Source: JBMNOZ01 sp050943335
Lineage (GTDB): Bacteria > Bacillota > Desulfitobacteriia > Desulfitobacteriales > Syntrophobotulaceae
NCBI GenBank assembly: GCA_050943335.1
Contig: JBMNOZ010000006.1
Span: 29,864 to 93,863 of the forward strand
Direction of reading: 5' to 3'
DNA length: 64,000 nt
The first letter of the stretch is position 1, and every line of letters begins with the position of its first letter. The notes below the pieces were generated by a model. The model was given only the letters and a program-made list of their open reading frames with translations. It did no database searches and was not told the DNA's origin. A program made the translations under genes and the position numbers. This document shows, in pieces, positions 25,180-33,825 of the stretch.

Positions 25180-25438
25180 ATTTGAGGATACGGAACAGCA
25201 TAGAATCTCCTCTACAACAGGTTTTTCGATATTCATTTTAAAAACTAAAGACAATTCGACTTTTCATGCAAAATTTCATGTTAATTTCCACTTATATTCT
25301 CCATTATCTCCTATTGCATTCTAAAGTCCTGCGTCCTATAATTTATGTTGAATTGTAATTCTGATTTTAGAATCTCGCTAACTCAGGTTGCTTTATCCCT
25401 TCTAAGCGCCTGGTTCTAACATGGGATAGGGGGAAAAG

Positions 25439-25774
25439 ATGGATCTTCGTAAAGTATTCGAATGTATGATTTCCGTTTCGGAATTAGGACGGGGACAAGC
25501 CTCCAAAGTTATCCAAGCCGTGGAGGAGGAAGGGAATCCTTTTATTGTCGTCAAAAACAATAAGCCCCAGGCTGTAATAATTTCTATCGCTGAATACTCG
25601 GAGCTGCTGCTCGCCAAGGAGAAACTCAAATCTCTGGCCGAATCCGATCTAAATGCCGAAGGGTTCTCAAATCCTCAAGAAGATTTTTCCGAACTAGGTT
25701 TTTCTCGCCCCGGTCTTAATTCTTTAAGTGAAGATGAGATCCGTATTTTCCTCCAAAATGAGGAAGGCGATTAG
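25439..25774 (+). CDS. Phd/YefM-type antitoxin without a visible toxin
   Basis: A 111-residue protein whose first 60 residues match the Phd/YefM fold (ISVSELGRGQASKVIQAV, PFIVVKNNKPQAVIISIAEYSELL). The acidic C-terminal tail (about residues 65-111) would normally wrap a toxin. No RelE, Doc or other toxin frame is found on either side. The gene may be a stand-alone regulator. The GGGGGAAAAG stretch before ATG is a plausible ribosome site. Confidence 0.8.
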   Translation: MDLRKVFECMISVSELGRGQASKVIQAVEEEGNPFIVVKNNKPQAVIISIAEYSELLLAKEKLKSLAESDLNAEGFSNPQEDFSELGFSRPGLNSLSEDEIRIFLQNEEGD

Positions 25775-25824
25775 CAGTTATTTTTTGCACTTCAGGGTAG
25801 ACATAAGGACGGATTTTGCTTAAA

Positions 25825-26005
25825 ATAATACAGAGACGATTTTTCTGCAATCGGGAAGTATGGTAGGGTTAGTAGTCCGGCTTGCGGAAAAACAGTTAGG
25901 AAACAGGTTCTTAATTTTTGGTTTTAAGGGTAGGGTGGTAGCATGGTAGCATTATTGTGATTTTATTAATGGCTATCCACTTCGCGATAGCTTTTTTATT
26001 ATATT
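25825..26005 (+). promoter_or_regulatory. T-box-like attenuator leader of paaK-iorAB
   Basis: The 260-nt leader ends in an intrinsic terminator (25971-25998). Ahead of it AGGGTGG at 25932-25938 resembles the T-box core AGGGUGGNACCGCG, with the second half degenerate. The following GGTAGC (25944-25949) can pair with GGCTATCC (25971-25978), which is the 5' arm of the terminator. Antiterminator and terminator are therefore mutually exclusive. Clear Stem I landmarks were not found, so T-box identity is tentative; attenuation itself is better supported. Confidence 0.45.
25971..25998 (+). terminator. Attenuator terminator before paaK
   Basis: GCTATC and GATAGC form the stem, followed by TTTTTT, about 50 nt before the paaK start. 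It is placed to stop transcription before the operon unless the leader refolds. Confidence 0.8.
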
Positions 26006-26046
26006 TTTAGAAAAAACTTAGATTTTTTGAGAAAGAGATGATTAAT

Positions 26047-27345
26047 ATGATTTGGGACAAAGAACATGAGTGTATGAGCCGAAAAAAGCTTGAGGAACTG
26101 CAATTAGAAAGACTTAAATGGTCCGTTCAAAAAGCATACCGGGAAGTGCCTCATTACCGGGCCAAATTTGATGAAAAAGGAATAAAACCGGAGGATATAA
26201 AAAGCCTTCAAGACCTCAAATACTTGCCTTTTACTGTTAAGGATGACCTGCGCGATAATTACCCTTTCGGCCTCTTTACAGTATCTAGCAAAGAAATAGT
26301 CAGGGTCCACGCCTCCTCAGGAACTACAGGTCGCCCTATTGTAGTCGGTTACACAAGAAATGATCTTCATACCTGGACTGAACTCACAGCGAGAGTAGCC
26401 TGTTTAGCAGGAGTTACTGCCGATGATGTTGCTCAGGTGGCCTTCAACTATGGGCTTTTTACCGGAGGCTTTGGTCTCCACTATGGTCTGGAAAGAGTGG
26501 GCGCCATGGTCATCCCTATCTCCGGAGGGAACACCAAGCGGCAATTAGCCTTTATGAAAGATTTCGGCACCACAACCTTGATTGCCACCCCCAGCTACGC
26601 TCTCTATATTGGAGAAGTAGCCGAAAAAGCAGGTATTGACCTCGCATCTTTGAAACTGCGAGTCGGCCTTTTTGGGGGAGAGCCTTTTGGGGTAGAAATG
26701 CGCGAAAAAATTGAAAAAAACCTTCATATTATGGCCACGGATAATTATGGGCTCACGGAAGTTATTGGACCAGGGATTGCTGGGGAGTGCACTTACCAAT
26801 GCGGTCTTCATATCGCCGAGGATCATTTTATTGTGGAAACTATTGACCCCGAAACCGGCGAAGTGCTCGAGCCAGGTGAAGAGGGAGAACTGGTTTTTAC
26901 CTCTTTAACCAAAGAAGCTTTTCCCGTTATTCGGTTTCGTACTAAAGATATTTCGAGAATTACCCAGGAAAAATGCGAATGCGGCCGCACCACAGCTCGG
27001 ATGAGTAAGATTACCGGCCGTACAGATGATATGCTTATTATACGGGGTGTTAATGTTTTCCCCTCTCAAATCGAAAGTGTTTTAATGGGCATCGAAGGCA
27101 TTGGCCCCTACTACCGGATAAATGTTTATAAAAAAGGCTATCTCGATGAATTAGAAGTCGTGGTAGAGCTCGTCAGTCCAGAAGTCCTGGAGCCCTATTC
27201 CAAACTGGAGGCAATGGAAAAAGATATCAATCGTCAACTTCATTCGGTTTTACAAATTAACTGTAAAGTTAAAATTGTTCAGCCCGGAACTCTAGAGAGA
27301 ACCACCGGTAAAACCCAAAAAGTTTTTGACTACCGGAATCAATAA
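26047..27345 (+). CDS. paaK: Phenylacetate-CoA ligase family protein
   Basis: A 432-residue AMP-forming ligase. It shows the N-terminal YREVPHYRAKFDEKGI, the P-loop VHASSGTTGRPIVVGYT, the adenylate core MATDNYGLTEVIGPG, and the C-terminal ITGRTDDMLIIRGVNVFPSQIE with a catalytic-lysine end TTGKTQKV. ATG 26047 gives the usual MIWDKEHE start; ATG 26038 is an alternative. It is followed by iorA and iorB. The three together convert aromatic 2-oxoacids to aryl-acyl-CoA and interconvert it with the free acid, conserving or spending ATP. Confidence 0.93.
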   Translation: MIWDKEHECMSRKKLEELQLERLKWSVQKAYREVPHYRAKFDEKGIKPEDIKSLQDLKYLPFTVKDDLRDNYPFGLFTVSSKEIVRVHASSGTTGRPIVVGYTRNDLHTWTELTARVACLAGVTADDVAQVAFNYGLFTGGFGLHYGLERVGAMVIPISGGNTKRQLAFMKDFGTTTLIATPSYALYIGEVAEKAGIDLASLKLRVGLFGGEPFGVEMREKIEKNLHIMATDNYGLTEVIGPGIAGECTYQCGLHIAEDHFIVETIDPETGEVLEPGEEGELVFTSLTKEAFPVIRFRTKDISRITQEKCECGRTTARMSKITGRTDDMLIIRGVNVFPSQIESVLMGIEGIGPYYRINVYKKGYLDELEVVVELVSPEVLEPYSKLEAMEKDINRQLHSVLQINCKVKIVQPGTLERTTGKTQKVFDYRNQ

Positions 27346-27444
27346 GACCAGGAATGCTTCCCTGGAAACAAGATCTTAACAACAATTTCCTACAGCCATT
27401 GAAATTTAAGCAGATGCTGTAACAGAAAGGAGGCATTTTTGCCC

Positions 27445-29199
27445 ATGAAAAAACTCTTAACTGGCAATGAAGCAATTGCTCGCGGGGCCTGGGAGGCTGG
27501 AGTTGTGGTTTGTGCTGCCTATCCGGGAACACCGAGCACTGAAATAACCGAGAATGCCGCCCAGTATAAGGAAATGTATGCCGAATGGTCCCCTAATGAA
27601 AAGGTAGCCCTAGAAGTAGGTTTGGGAGCGGCGATCGCTGGAGGAAGGGCCTTGGTGGCTATGAAACATGTCGGGGTTAATGTGGCTCTGGACCCCTTAT
27701 TCTCCTTAGCTTATACCGGTGTAAACGCCGGTTTAGTACTGGTCTCCGCTGATGATCCGGGCATACACAGCTCTCAAAACGAACAGGATAATCGGAATCT
27801 CGCTAAGGCAGCTAAGATTCCAATTTTAGAGCCTTCTGACAGCCAGGAAGCGAAAGACTTCACAAAAATAGCTTTTGAAATAAGTGAAAAATTTGATATC
27901 CCGGTGATGCTTCGAATCACGACCCGGGTAGCCCACTCCCAGTCTTTGGTAGAACTTCTGCCCCGGGAAGATATCCCTTTAAAAGAGTACAAAAAAAATG
28001 TTGAAAAATACGTTATGATGCCCGCCCCGGCCCGCGCCAGACGTCGGGCGTTGGAGGACAGGCTAGAGAAACTTAAAGAATATGCAGAGACTACCTCTTT
28101 GAACCGCATCGAACTAAAAGAATCGAAACTCGGTGTAATCACCAGCGGAATCACTTACCAATACCTGCGGGAAATCAGCGAGGATATTTCCGTTCTAAAA
28201 CTCGGGTTAACCAATCCTCTCCCGCGGCAATTAATAACTGATTTTGCCCAAAAAGTTGATAACCTCTACGTTCTCGAGGAACTGGATCCTTTTATCGAAC
28301 AACAACTTAAAGCTTGGGGGATTAAGGTTCGCGGAAAAGAAATCTTTTCTCCGGTCGGCGAATTGATGCCGGAGCTTATCGCCGAAAAACTAGAACTAGC
28401 AAGTAAAACAAATAGTTTGGCTGATAAAAATGAGGAAATTCTCTCCAAATCAGATGTTCCGGTTCGCCCACCTGTTATGTGCCCAGGGTGCCCCCACCGC
28501 GGACTCTTTTATACCTTAAACAGATTGAAACTGACAGTCGCCGGTGATATCGGCTGCTACACTTTAGGCGCTCTCGCCCCGTTAAGTGCAATGGATACAA
28601 CAATCTGCATGGGGGCCAGCATAGGGACCGCTATCGGGATGGAAAAAGCTCGGGGTAAGAACTATGCCCGCAACTTGGTGGCCGTGATCGGCGATTCTAC
28701 CTTTATCCATTCCGGTATTACTGGCCTTATCGATGCCGTCTATAATCAAGCGAGGACCACGACTATTATTCTAGATAATCGGACAACAGCCATGACTGGT
28801 CATCAGGATAACCCGGTAACCGGAAAAACTCTTAAAGGTGAGCCGACAAAAGAGATTGACCTGGCTCAACTTGTAAAAGCTGTTGGAGTGAATAGGGTTG
28901 TGGAGATCGATCCCTTTGAATTAACAGACTTAAGAAAGATAATAAAAGAAGAATTAGAAGCGGATGAACCATCGGTGATCATTTCTAAACGTAAATGTGC
29001 CTTAATTGATAAGGGCAAAAATATAACTCCCTGCGTAATTTTACCGGAAGCTTGTACTGGTTGCGGGAACTGTCTGAGATTGGGCTGTCCCTGCCTTGTT
29101 AAAGACGGCGACAAAGTTAGAATTGATTCCACTCAATGTGTGGGGTGCGGTCTCTGTATCAGGGTTTGTCCCAGCTCTGCAATCAAAAAGGAGGTATAG
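27445..29199 (+). CDS. iorA: Indolepyruvate:ferredoxin oxidoreductase, alpha subunit
   Basis: A 584-residue subunit that oxidatively decarboxylates aryl pyruvates to aryl-acetyl-CoA with ferredoxin. The N-terminal pyrimidine-binding region (GVVVCAAYPGTPSTEITE, NEKVALEVGLGAAIAG) precedes the TPP-binding core (MCPGCPHRGLFYTLN, GDIGCYTLG, DSTFIHSGITGLIDAVYN). The C terminus holds two 4Fe-4S motifs, CTGCGNCLRLGCPC and CVGCGLCIRVCP. A TTG at 27439 closer to the AAAGGAGG site is an alternative start. It precedes iorB by 4 nt. Confidence 0.95.
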   Translation: MKKLLTGNEAIARGAWEAGVVVCAAYPGTPSTEITENAAQYKEMYAEWSPNEKVALEVGLGAAIAGGRALVAMKHVGVNVALDPLFSLAYTGVNAGLVLVSADDPGIHSSQNEQDNRNLAKAAKIPILEPSDSQEAKDFTKIAFEISEKFDIPVMLRITTRVAHSQSLVELLPREDIPLKEYKKNVEKYVMMPAPARARRRALEDRLEKLKEYAETTSLNRIELKESKLGVITSGITYQYLREISEDISVLKLGLTNPLPRQLITDFAQKVDNLYVLEELDPFIEQQLKAWGIKVRGKEIFSPVGELMPELIAEKLELASKTNSLADKNEEILSKSDVPVRPPVMCPGCPHRGLFYTLNRLKLTVAGDIGCYTLGALAPLSAMDTTICMGASIGTAIGMEKARGKNYARNLVAVIGDSTFIHSGITGLIDAVYNQARTTTIILDNRTTAMTGHQDNPVTGKTLKGEPTKEIDLAQLVKAVGVNRVVEIDPFELTDLRKIIKEELEADEPSVIISKRKCALIDKGKNITPCVILPEACTGCGNCLRLGCPCLVKDGDKVRIDSTQCVGCGLCIRVCPSSAIKKEV

Positions 29200-29203
29200 T
29201 TTT

Positions 29204-29794
29204 ATGCTCAAGACCCGAAATATCCTGATTGTCGGGGTCGGAGGACAAGGCACTATTCTGGCGAGTAGAGTACTCTCCACTGTTCTTATAAAAGCCGGTT
29301 ATGATGTCAAGGTCTCGGAAATTCACGGGATGGCCCAGCGGGGCGGCAGTGTCGTTACCCAAGTGAGATATGGGAAGAAAGTTAATTCTCCCATCATCCC
29401 AAAAGGAGAAACAGATGTCCTCTTAGCCTTTGAAAAATTAGAGGCCCTTAGATGGTTGCCCTATCTAAAGCCCGACGGGGTTATGTTGATTAACGACCAA
29501 AAGATCGATCCCCTTCCGGTAATCACTGGGGCTGCCGCTTACCCCGACGCTCTAAAATTAATTAAGGAACAACGAAATAATATTATTGTCATTAATGCTT
29601 TAGAAATTGCCCAAAAAGCGGGGAATTCCAAAGCGGTGAATGTAGTTCTTCTTGGCTTATTAGCTCAGAAATTGGACCTAAAACCCGAGCTGTGGACTGA
29701 GGCTTTAGAGGAGACAGTTCCTCCGAGATTTTTAGAAGTTAATCTTAAAGCCTTTGCGGCGGGAAATAAATTTTCTGCCCGTAATTTAAAATAG
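29204..29794 (+). CDS. iorB: Indolepyruvate:ferredoxin oxidoreductase, beta subunit
   Basis: A 196-residue gamma-domain-type subunit. The N terminus MLKTRNILIVGVGGQGTILASRVLSTV is the expected Rossmann-like start, followed by GMAQRGGSVVTQVRYG. The ATG at 29204 has a GGAGG site inside the end of iorA. A longer in-frame opening from 29096 runs through the iorA end and is rejected. It partners IorA. The stop abuts the pcm stop on the other strand with no gap. Confidence 0.94.
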   Translation: MLKTRNILIVGVGGQGTILASRVLSTVLIKAGYDVKVSEIHGMAQRGGSVVTQVRYGKKVNSPIIPKGETDVLLAFEKLEALRWLPYLKPDGVMLINDQKIDPLPVITGAAAYPDALKLIKEQRNNIIVINALEIAQKAGNSKAVNVVLLGLLAQKLDLKPELWTEALEETVPPRFLEVNLKAFAAGNKFSARNLK

Positions 29795-30436
29795 TCAGCT
29801 TTCTACCGTTCCTTTTAAAAGGGGAACGAATCGACAATAATCCCCGTGTTTGTCTATATAGTCTTTATCTTTAACCTTCTCTCTTACTAAGATACGATAA
29901 CCGCCTTCCCAGGCGAGAGGAAGAACCAGTTTCCCACCTTCAGAAAGCTGGGACAACCAGGCTTCCTCTATTTTTTCTGCTCCGGCAGTCACAATTATTC
30001 CTTGATAAGGAGCTTGGGGCGGATAGCCCTCTCTTCCGTCTCTGACATAACAGGAAATATTATAATTCAACTCTGTAAAAATTTTTTTCGCCCTCAAAGC
30101 CAATTCAGCAATCCTCTCCAAGGTGATAACCTCCATTCCCAATTCTGCTAACAAGGCGGCCTGATAACCTGAACCAGTGCCTATTTCCAGGACTTGAGCG
30201 CCCTTCTTTAACTCCAACAATTCCGTCATTTTAGCCACCATATAGGGTTGGGAAATCGTCTGTCCCCTTCCAATCCCCAAAGGGCGGTTCAGGTAAGCGT
30301 AAAGCCGGAATTTCTCCGGTACAAATAAATGACGCGGAACACGACTCATGGCTTCTAAAACTGCTTTGTTTTTCACTCCTTGCCCAGCCACTTCTGCAGT
30401 TAAGGAAGTCGCTAACTCCCTCCAGTTATCCATCAT
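29795..30436 (-). CDS. pcm: Protein-L-isoaspartate O-methyltransferase
   Basis: A 213-residue SAM-dependent methyltransferase that starts repair of isoaspartyl residues in aged proteins. Typical segments are RVPRHLFVPEKFRLYAYLNRPLGIGRGQTISQPYMVA, the SAM motif VLEIGTGSGYQAALLAEL and IIVTAGAEKI. A GAAGGGAG site precedes the ATG. It stands between tatD and iorB and is not part of the usual Bacillus order. Such repair could matter in dormant spores, but that is inference. Confidence 0.93.
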   Translation of the reverse strand: MMDNWRELATSLTAEVAGQGVKNKAVLEAMSRVPRHLFVPEKFRLYAYLNRPLGIGRGQTISQPYMVAKMTELLELKKGAQVLEIGTGSGYQAALLAELGMEVITLERIAELALRAKKIFTELNYNISCYVRDGREGYPPQAPYQGIIVTAGAEKIEEAWLSQLSEGGKLVLPLAWEGGYRILVREKVKDKDYIDKHGDYCRFVPLLKGTVES

Positions 30437-30496
30437 TTTTAACTCCCTTCTTTTAAAATCGTAGTTCCGGAAATAGTAGAAATCAATTTGGGACGA

Positions 30497-30531
30497 ATAA
30501 AACCGCCCCCTTTAATTTGTAAAAAGGGGGC
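30497..30531 (-). terminator. Intrinsic terminator after tatD
   Basis: On the minus strand GCCCCCTTT pairs with AAAGGGGGC over a 9-nt loop and is followed by GGTTTTATT. It ends the metG-tatD transcript before pcm. Confidence 0.8.
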
Positions 30532-30552
30532 TTCATAATTCTAGATAAATCT

Positions 30553-31317
30553 CTACTTTATTCCGAACAGCCTTTCTGAGTTTTCCTTTGCTAATTGCTG
30601 TACTTTCTCTAAGGGGATAGACTTGAGCTCTGCAATTTTTTCCAATACTTTCAGGACATGAGCAGGTTCATTTCGTTTCCCTCGCCAGGGTTCCGGTGTA
30701 AGATAAGGACAGTCAGTCTCAACTACAAATCTGTCTTCCGGAACATTCTTCGCTACTTCTAGGGCTCGACGAGCATTTTTATAAGTGAGGGGCCCGGAAA
30801 AAGAGATATAAAAGCCCAGAGATAGCAGTTCCTTAGCCATCTCCCAGGAGCCTGAAAAGGAATGAAAGACCCCCTTAGCTTGTGGGGTATATTTTTTTAT
30901 TATCTCCATAATATCCTGATGGGCATCTCGGTTGTGAATGACCACCGGCAGGCCCATTTCATCGGCTAACCCTAGTTGGTGAATAAACACTTGACGCTGA
31001 ACATCCCGGGGAGATAAATCCCGATAATAATCTAAACCGATTTCTCCCCAAGCTACTACCTTAGGATTCTGGGCCAGCCTACTCAAGGTATCCCAAGTAG
31101 AACTGGTGCAGCTTTTAGCGTCATGGGGATGAACGCCGACAGTAGCATAGATAAAAGGGTATTTAGAGGCCAGATTAACTGAATTTTTGCTAGTCTGCTT
31201 ACAAGCTCCGATGTTAATAATTCCGGCTAATCCTTGTTCCCTGGCCCTATTTATAACCGAATCCCTATCCCGGTCAAAGCGCCGGTCATCAAGATGAGCA
31301 TGAGTATCCCAAATCAT
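30553..31317 (-). CDS. tatD: TatD-family metal-dependent hydrolase
   Basis: A 254-residue TIM-barrel DNase-like hydrolase. Metal ligands are visible in DTHAHLDD, GVHPHDA, WGEIGLDYYRD, VIHNRDA, FHSFSG and VETDCPYLTPEP. The family acts as 3'-5' exonuclease or deacylase; the exact substrate is not settled. Its ATG overlaps the metG stop (ATGA), so the two genes are translationally coupled, as metS-yabD in Bacillus. Confidence 0.94.
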   Translation of the reverse strand: MIWDTHAHLDDRRFDRDRDSVINRAREQGLAGIINIGACKQTSKNSVNLASKYPFIYATVGVHPHDAKSCTSSTWDTLSRLAQNPKVVAWGEIGLDYYRDLSPRDVQRQVFIHQLGLADEMGLPVVIHNRDAHQDIMEIIKKYTPQAKGVFHSFSGSWEMAKELLSLGFYISFSGPLTYKNARRALEVAKNVPEDRFVVETDCPYLTPEPWRGKRNEPAHVLKVLEKIAELKSIPLEKVQQLAKENSERLFGIK

Positions 31318-33293
31318 GATATTTGTGCTCCAGACGTTATTTCTTCTTTAGAAACTGTTAAGACCTCAAGAACTTCCCCTTGTCCTTCAATCTCCTCAGC
31401 CGCAGTTAAAACCATTCCTTGGGATAAAACACCCCTGAGCTTGACCGGTTTAAGGTTAGCAACAATGATCACCTTTTTTCCTACCAGTTCTTCTGGAGTA
31501 TAGTGAAGAGCAATACCGGAAACGATGCTCCTTGTTTCCTGGCCCATTTCCACTTCTAGTTTCAACAGTTTATCTGTCTTCTCTATTTTCTCCGCTTTTA
31601 GTACTTTTACTACTCTTAAGTCTAATTTTTGGAACTCCTCGAAACTGATTTCTTCTTTCAGATTTAGCCCTTCCAACTTTTTAGCAGTCTCTTTCCCGGT
31701 CTTTTGACTACCTTGATCTCTCTGTTGCTCAGATTTCTTATTATCCCCGGCTTCCGCAATTAAGGATGAAATATCTATTCTGGGGAAAAGAGGTTCCCCT
31801 CTGCTAACCTTTGTTCCCGGTTTAATAATATTCCATTTATCAGCCTGCTCCCAATCGGAAAAGAAATTCTCCCCTCCGATTAAGGGTTTAATTTTTTCCG
31901 GAACTCCCGGCATAAATGGAGCGCAAAGTATACCTAAGATCCGAATACATTCGGCAAAAGTATAGAGTACCGTATTTAACCTTTCCGCCTTTTCCTCATC
32001 CTTAGCCAACTGCCAGGGAGCGGTCTCATCCACATACTTATTGCAACGACTTACAAATTGCCATACTGCTTCTAAAGCTGCTGCTGGATCACAAAGAAGC
32101 ATCTTTTCCTCCACAGCGTTTTTCACTTTCTTGCTTAGATCCTGTAAATCCCGCTCCAGTTCTGTAGTCGCGCCGGGAGCGGGGAGGATTCCCTCTTTAT
32201 ACTTAACAATCATGGCCAAAGTCCGGGATATAAAATTGCCCAGATCATTTGCTAAATCACTGTTTAATCTTTCAACCAGGTCATCTTCAGAATAATAACC
32301 GTCTGCTCCCCATTGCATCTCTCTTAAGAGGAAATAACGGATTGGGTCCGGGCCATATCTGCGGATCAGCTCAAAAGAGTCTTGAACATTACCGCGGGAT
32401 TTAGAAATCTTGCCCCCTTCCCGAGCCAAAAACCAGCCATGCCCAAAAACTTTTTTCGGGAGGGGTATATCTAAAGCTATTAAAATAATGGGCCAAATAA
32501 CAGAATGGAAACGAACAATATCTTTGCCCATTAAATGGACCTCTGCCGGCCAATATTTTTTATATTTCTCCCCATCCGGGTAACCCAGGGCTGAAATATA
32601 ATTTATTAAGGCATCCAACCAGACATAAACAACGTGTTTCGGATCAAAAGGAACCTTAATTCCCCACTCAAAAGTTGTTCGAGAGACGCACAGATCCTCA
32701 AGTCCGCCCTCGATAAAATTGATCATTTCATTGCGCCGTGATACCGGCTGGATAAAATCGGGATTTTCCCGGATATGCTGAAGGAGCCGGTCCTGGTATT
32801 TTGACATTCTAAAAAAATAGCTCTCTTCTTTAAGAAGCTCAACATCTCTTCCACAATCAGGGTTTGGGCATTTCCCAGCAACCAGTTTATTTTCCGTCCA
32901 AAAAGTTTCACAAGGAGTGCAATACCAGCCCTCATATATCGATTTATAAATATCTCCCTGTTCATAAAGACGGTTAAAAATATGTTGGACTACCCGCGCA
33001 TGGCGCTCTTCCGTGGTGCGAATAAAATCATCGTTGGAAATATTTAACTGTTCCCAAAGCTCTCTAAATTTGCTAACAATTCCATCTACATAAACCTGGG
33101 GATCATAACCGTTTTTTTCCGCCGTTCTAACAATCTTTTGGGCGTTTTCATCTGTTCCCGTAAGGAAAAAAACATCATCCCCCTTCATTCTGCGAAGGCG
33201 GGCCATAGCGTCAGCGGCTATTGTTGTATAGGCTGTCCCAATATGGGGACTCGAATTCGGATAATAAATAGGGGTAGTGATGTAATATTTCAT
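31314..33293 (-). CDS. metG: Methionyl-tRNA synthetase
   Basis: A 659-residue class I synthetase. Motifs are the HIGH-type PNSSPHIGTAYTT, the zinc knuckle (CTPCETFWTENKLVAGKCPNPDC), KMSKS-type GGKISKSRGN and a C-terminal tRNA-binding domain from about residue 555 (LDLRVVKVLKAEKI, GIALHYTPEELVGKKVIIVANL). ATG 33293 with AAAGGAG is the start; the upstream TTG overlaps the ribosome site. Short four-cysteine zinc insertion and fused C-terminal domain fit Firmicute MetG. Confidence 0.96.
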   Translation of the reverse strand: MKYYITTPIYYPNSSPHIGTAYTTIAADAMARLRRMKGDDVFFLTGTDENAQKIVRTAEKNGYDPQVYVDGIVSKFRELWEQLNISNDDFIRTTEERHARVVQHIFNRLYEQGDIYKSIYEGWYCTPCETFWTENKLVAGKCPNPDCGRDVELLKEESYFFRMSKYQDRLLQHIRENPDFIQPVSRRNEMINFIEGGLEDLCVSRTTFEWGIKVPFDPKHVVYVWLDALINYISALGYPDGEKYKKYWPAEVHLMGKDIVRFHSVIWPIILIALDIPLPKKVFGHGWFLAREGGKISKSRGNVQDSFELIRRYGPDPIRYFLLREMQWGADGYYSEDDLVERLNSDLANDLGNFISRTLAMIVKYKEGILPAPGATTELERDLQDLSKKVKNAVEEKMLLCDPAAALEAVWQFVSRCNKYVDETAPWQLAKDEEKAERLNTVLYTFAECIRILGILCAPFMPGVPEKIKPLIGGENFFSDWEQADKWNIIKPGTKVSRGEPLFPRIDISSLIAEAGDNKKSEQQRDQGSQKTGKETAKKLEGLNLKEEISFEEFQKLDLRVVKVLKAEKIEKTDKLLKLEVEMGQETRSIVSGIALHYTPEELVGKKVIIVANLKPVKLRGVLSQGMVLTAAEEIEGQGEVLEVLTVSKEEITSGAQIS

Positions 33294-33409
33294 AAGGGAC
33301 AACTCCTTTAAAAAAATTAGTTACCTTAACTAAAACTTCTAGTTAACTATATGGAAAGAAAGGGATTACTGTCAAGTAAATAAAAAAGTAATTTAACCTC
33401 TTTAACCTG

Positions 33410-33438
33410 TTGACTTTTAAAGGAACTGCTGGTAACAT
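33410..33438 (+). promoter_or_regulatory. Promoter of the AbrB-family gene
   Basis: TTGACT (33410-33415) is separated by 17 nt from TAACAT (33433-33438), about 50 nt ahead of the TTG start. The match is good at -35 and moderate at -10. Confidence 0.5.
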
Positions 33439-33486
33439 TAGGTTGTTGTATTATGTCGAATCATGTTGTGAAAGGAGTAAGAAGTT

Positions 33487-33756
33487 TTGAAGTCCACAGG
33501 AATAGTCCGGAAAGTTGACGAATTAGGACGCGTTGTACTACCCATTGAACTCCGAAGAACTCTTGGAATTAATGAGAGAGATGCTCTGGAGATATATATC
33601 GATGAGGAAAAAATCATACTTAAAAAGTATGAACCGGCTTGCGTCTTTTGCGGTAATGCCGCCCACGTTCAAGTTTTCCGAGGGAAAAACGTCTGCCGGG
33701 AATGCGCTTCAGCTATGGCAGAAGTTGCGGCAACGGAAGAAGCTCAGATTTGCTAA
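33487..33756 (+). CDS. abrB: AbrB-family transition-state regulator
   Basis: An 89-residue DNA-binding protein starting at TTG 33487 with a AAAGGAG site. Residues 1-48 (MKSTGIVRKVDELGRVVLPIELRRTLGI and EIYIDEEKIILKKY) are nearly the AbrB swapped-hairpin domain. Instead of the Bacillus C terminus it carries CVFCGN and CREC, a zinc-ribbon-like pair seen in clostridial homologues. AbrB regulators hold back post-exponential and sporulation genes. It lies between rsmI and metG, as in Bacillus. Confidence 0.92.
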   Translation: MKSTGIVRKVDELGRVVLPIELRRTLGINERDALEIYIDEEKIILKKYEPACVFCGNAAHVQVFRGKNVCRECASAMAEVAATEEAQIC

Positions 33757-33798
33757 GACAAAATTATAGAACATAATAATCTTTTTAACAGAATTCTC

Positions 33799-33825
33799 AG
33801 AGGTAATTCAATTACCTCTTTTTTT
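33799..33825 (+). terminator. Intrinsic terminator after abrB
   Basis: AGAGGTAAT pairs with ATTACCTCT, followed by a run of seven T on the plus strand. It overlaps the last codons of the convergent rsmI gene. Confidence 0.8.

Noticed and set aside
29096..29203. Upstream extension of iorB
   Set aside because: The frame continues into the iorA coding end; the MLKTRNILIVG start with its own ribosome site at 29204 is the family start.
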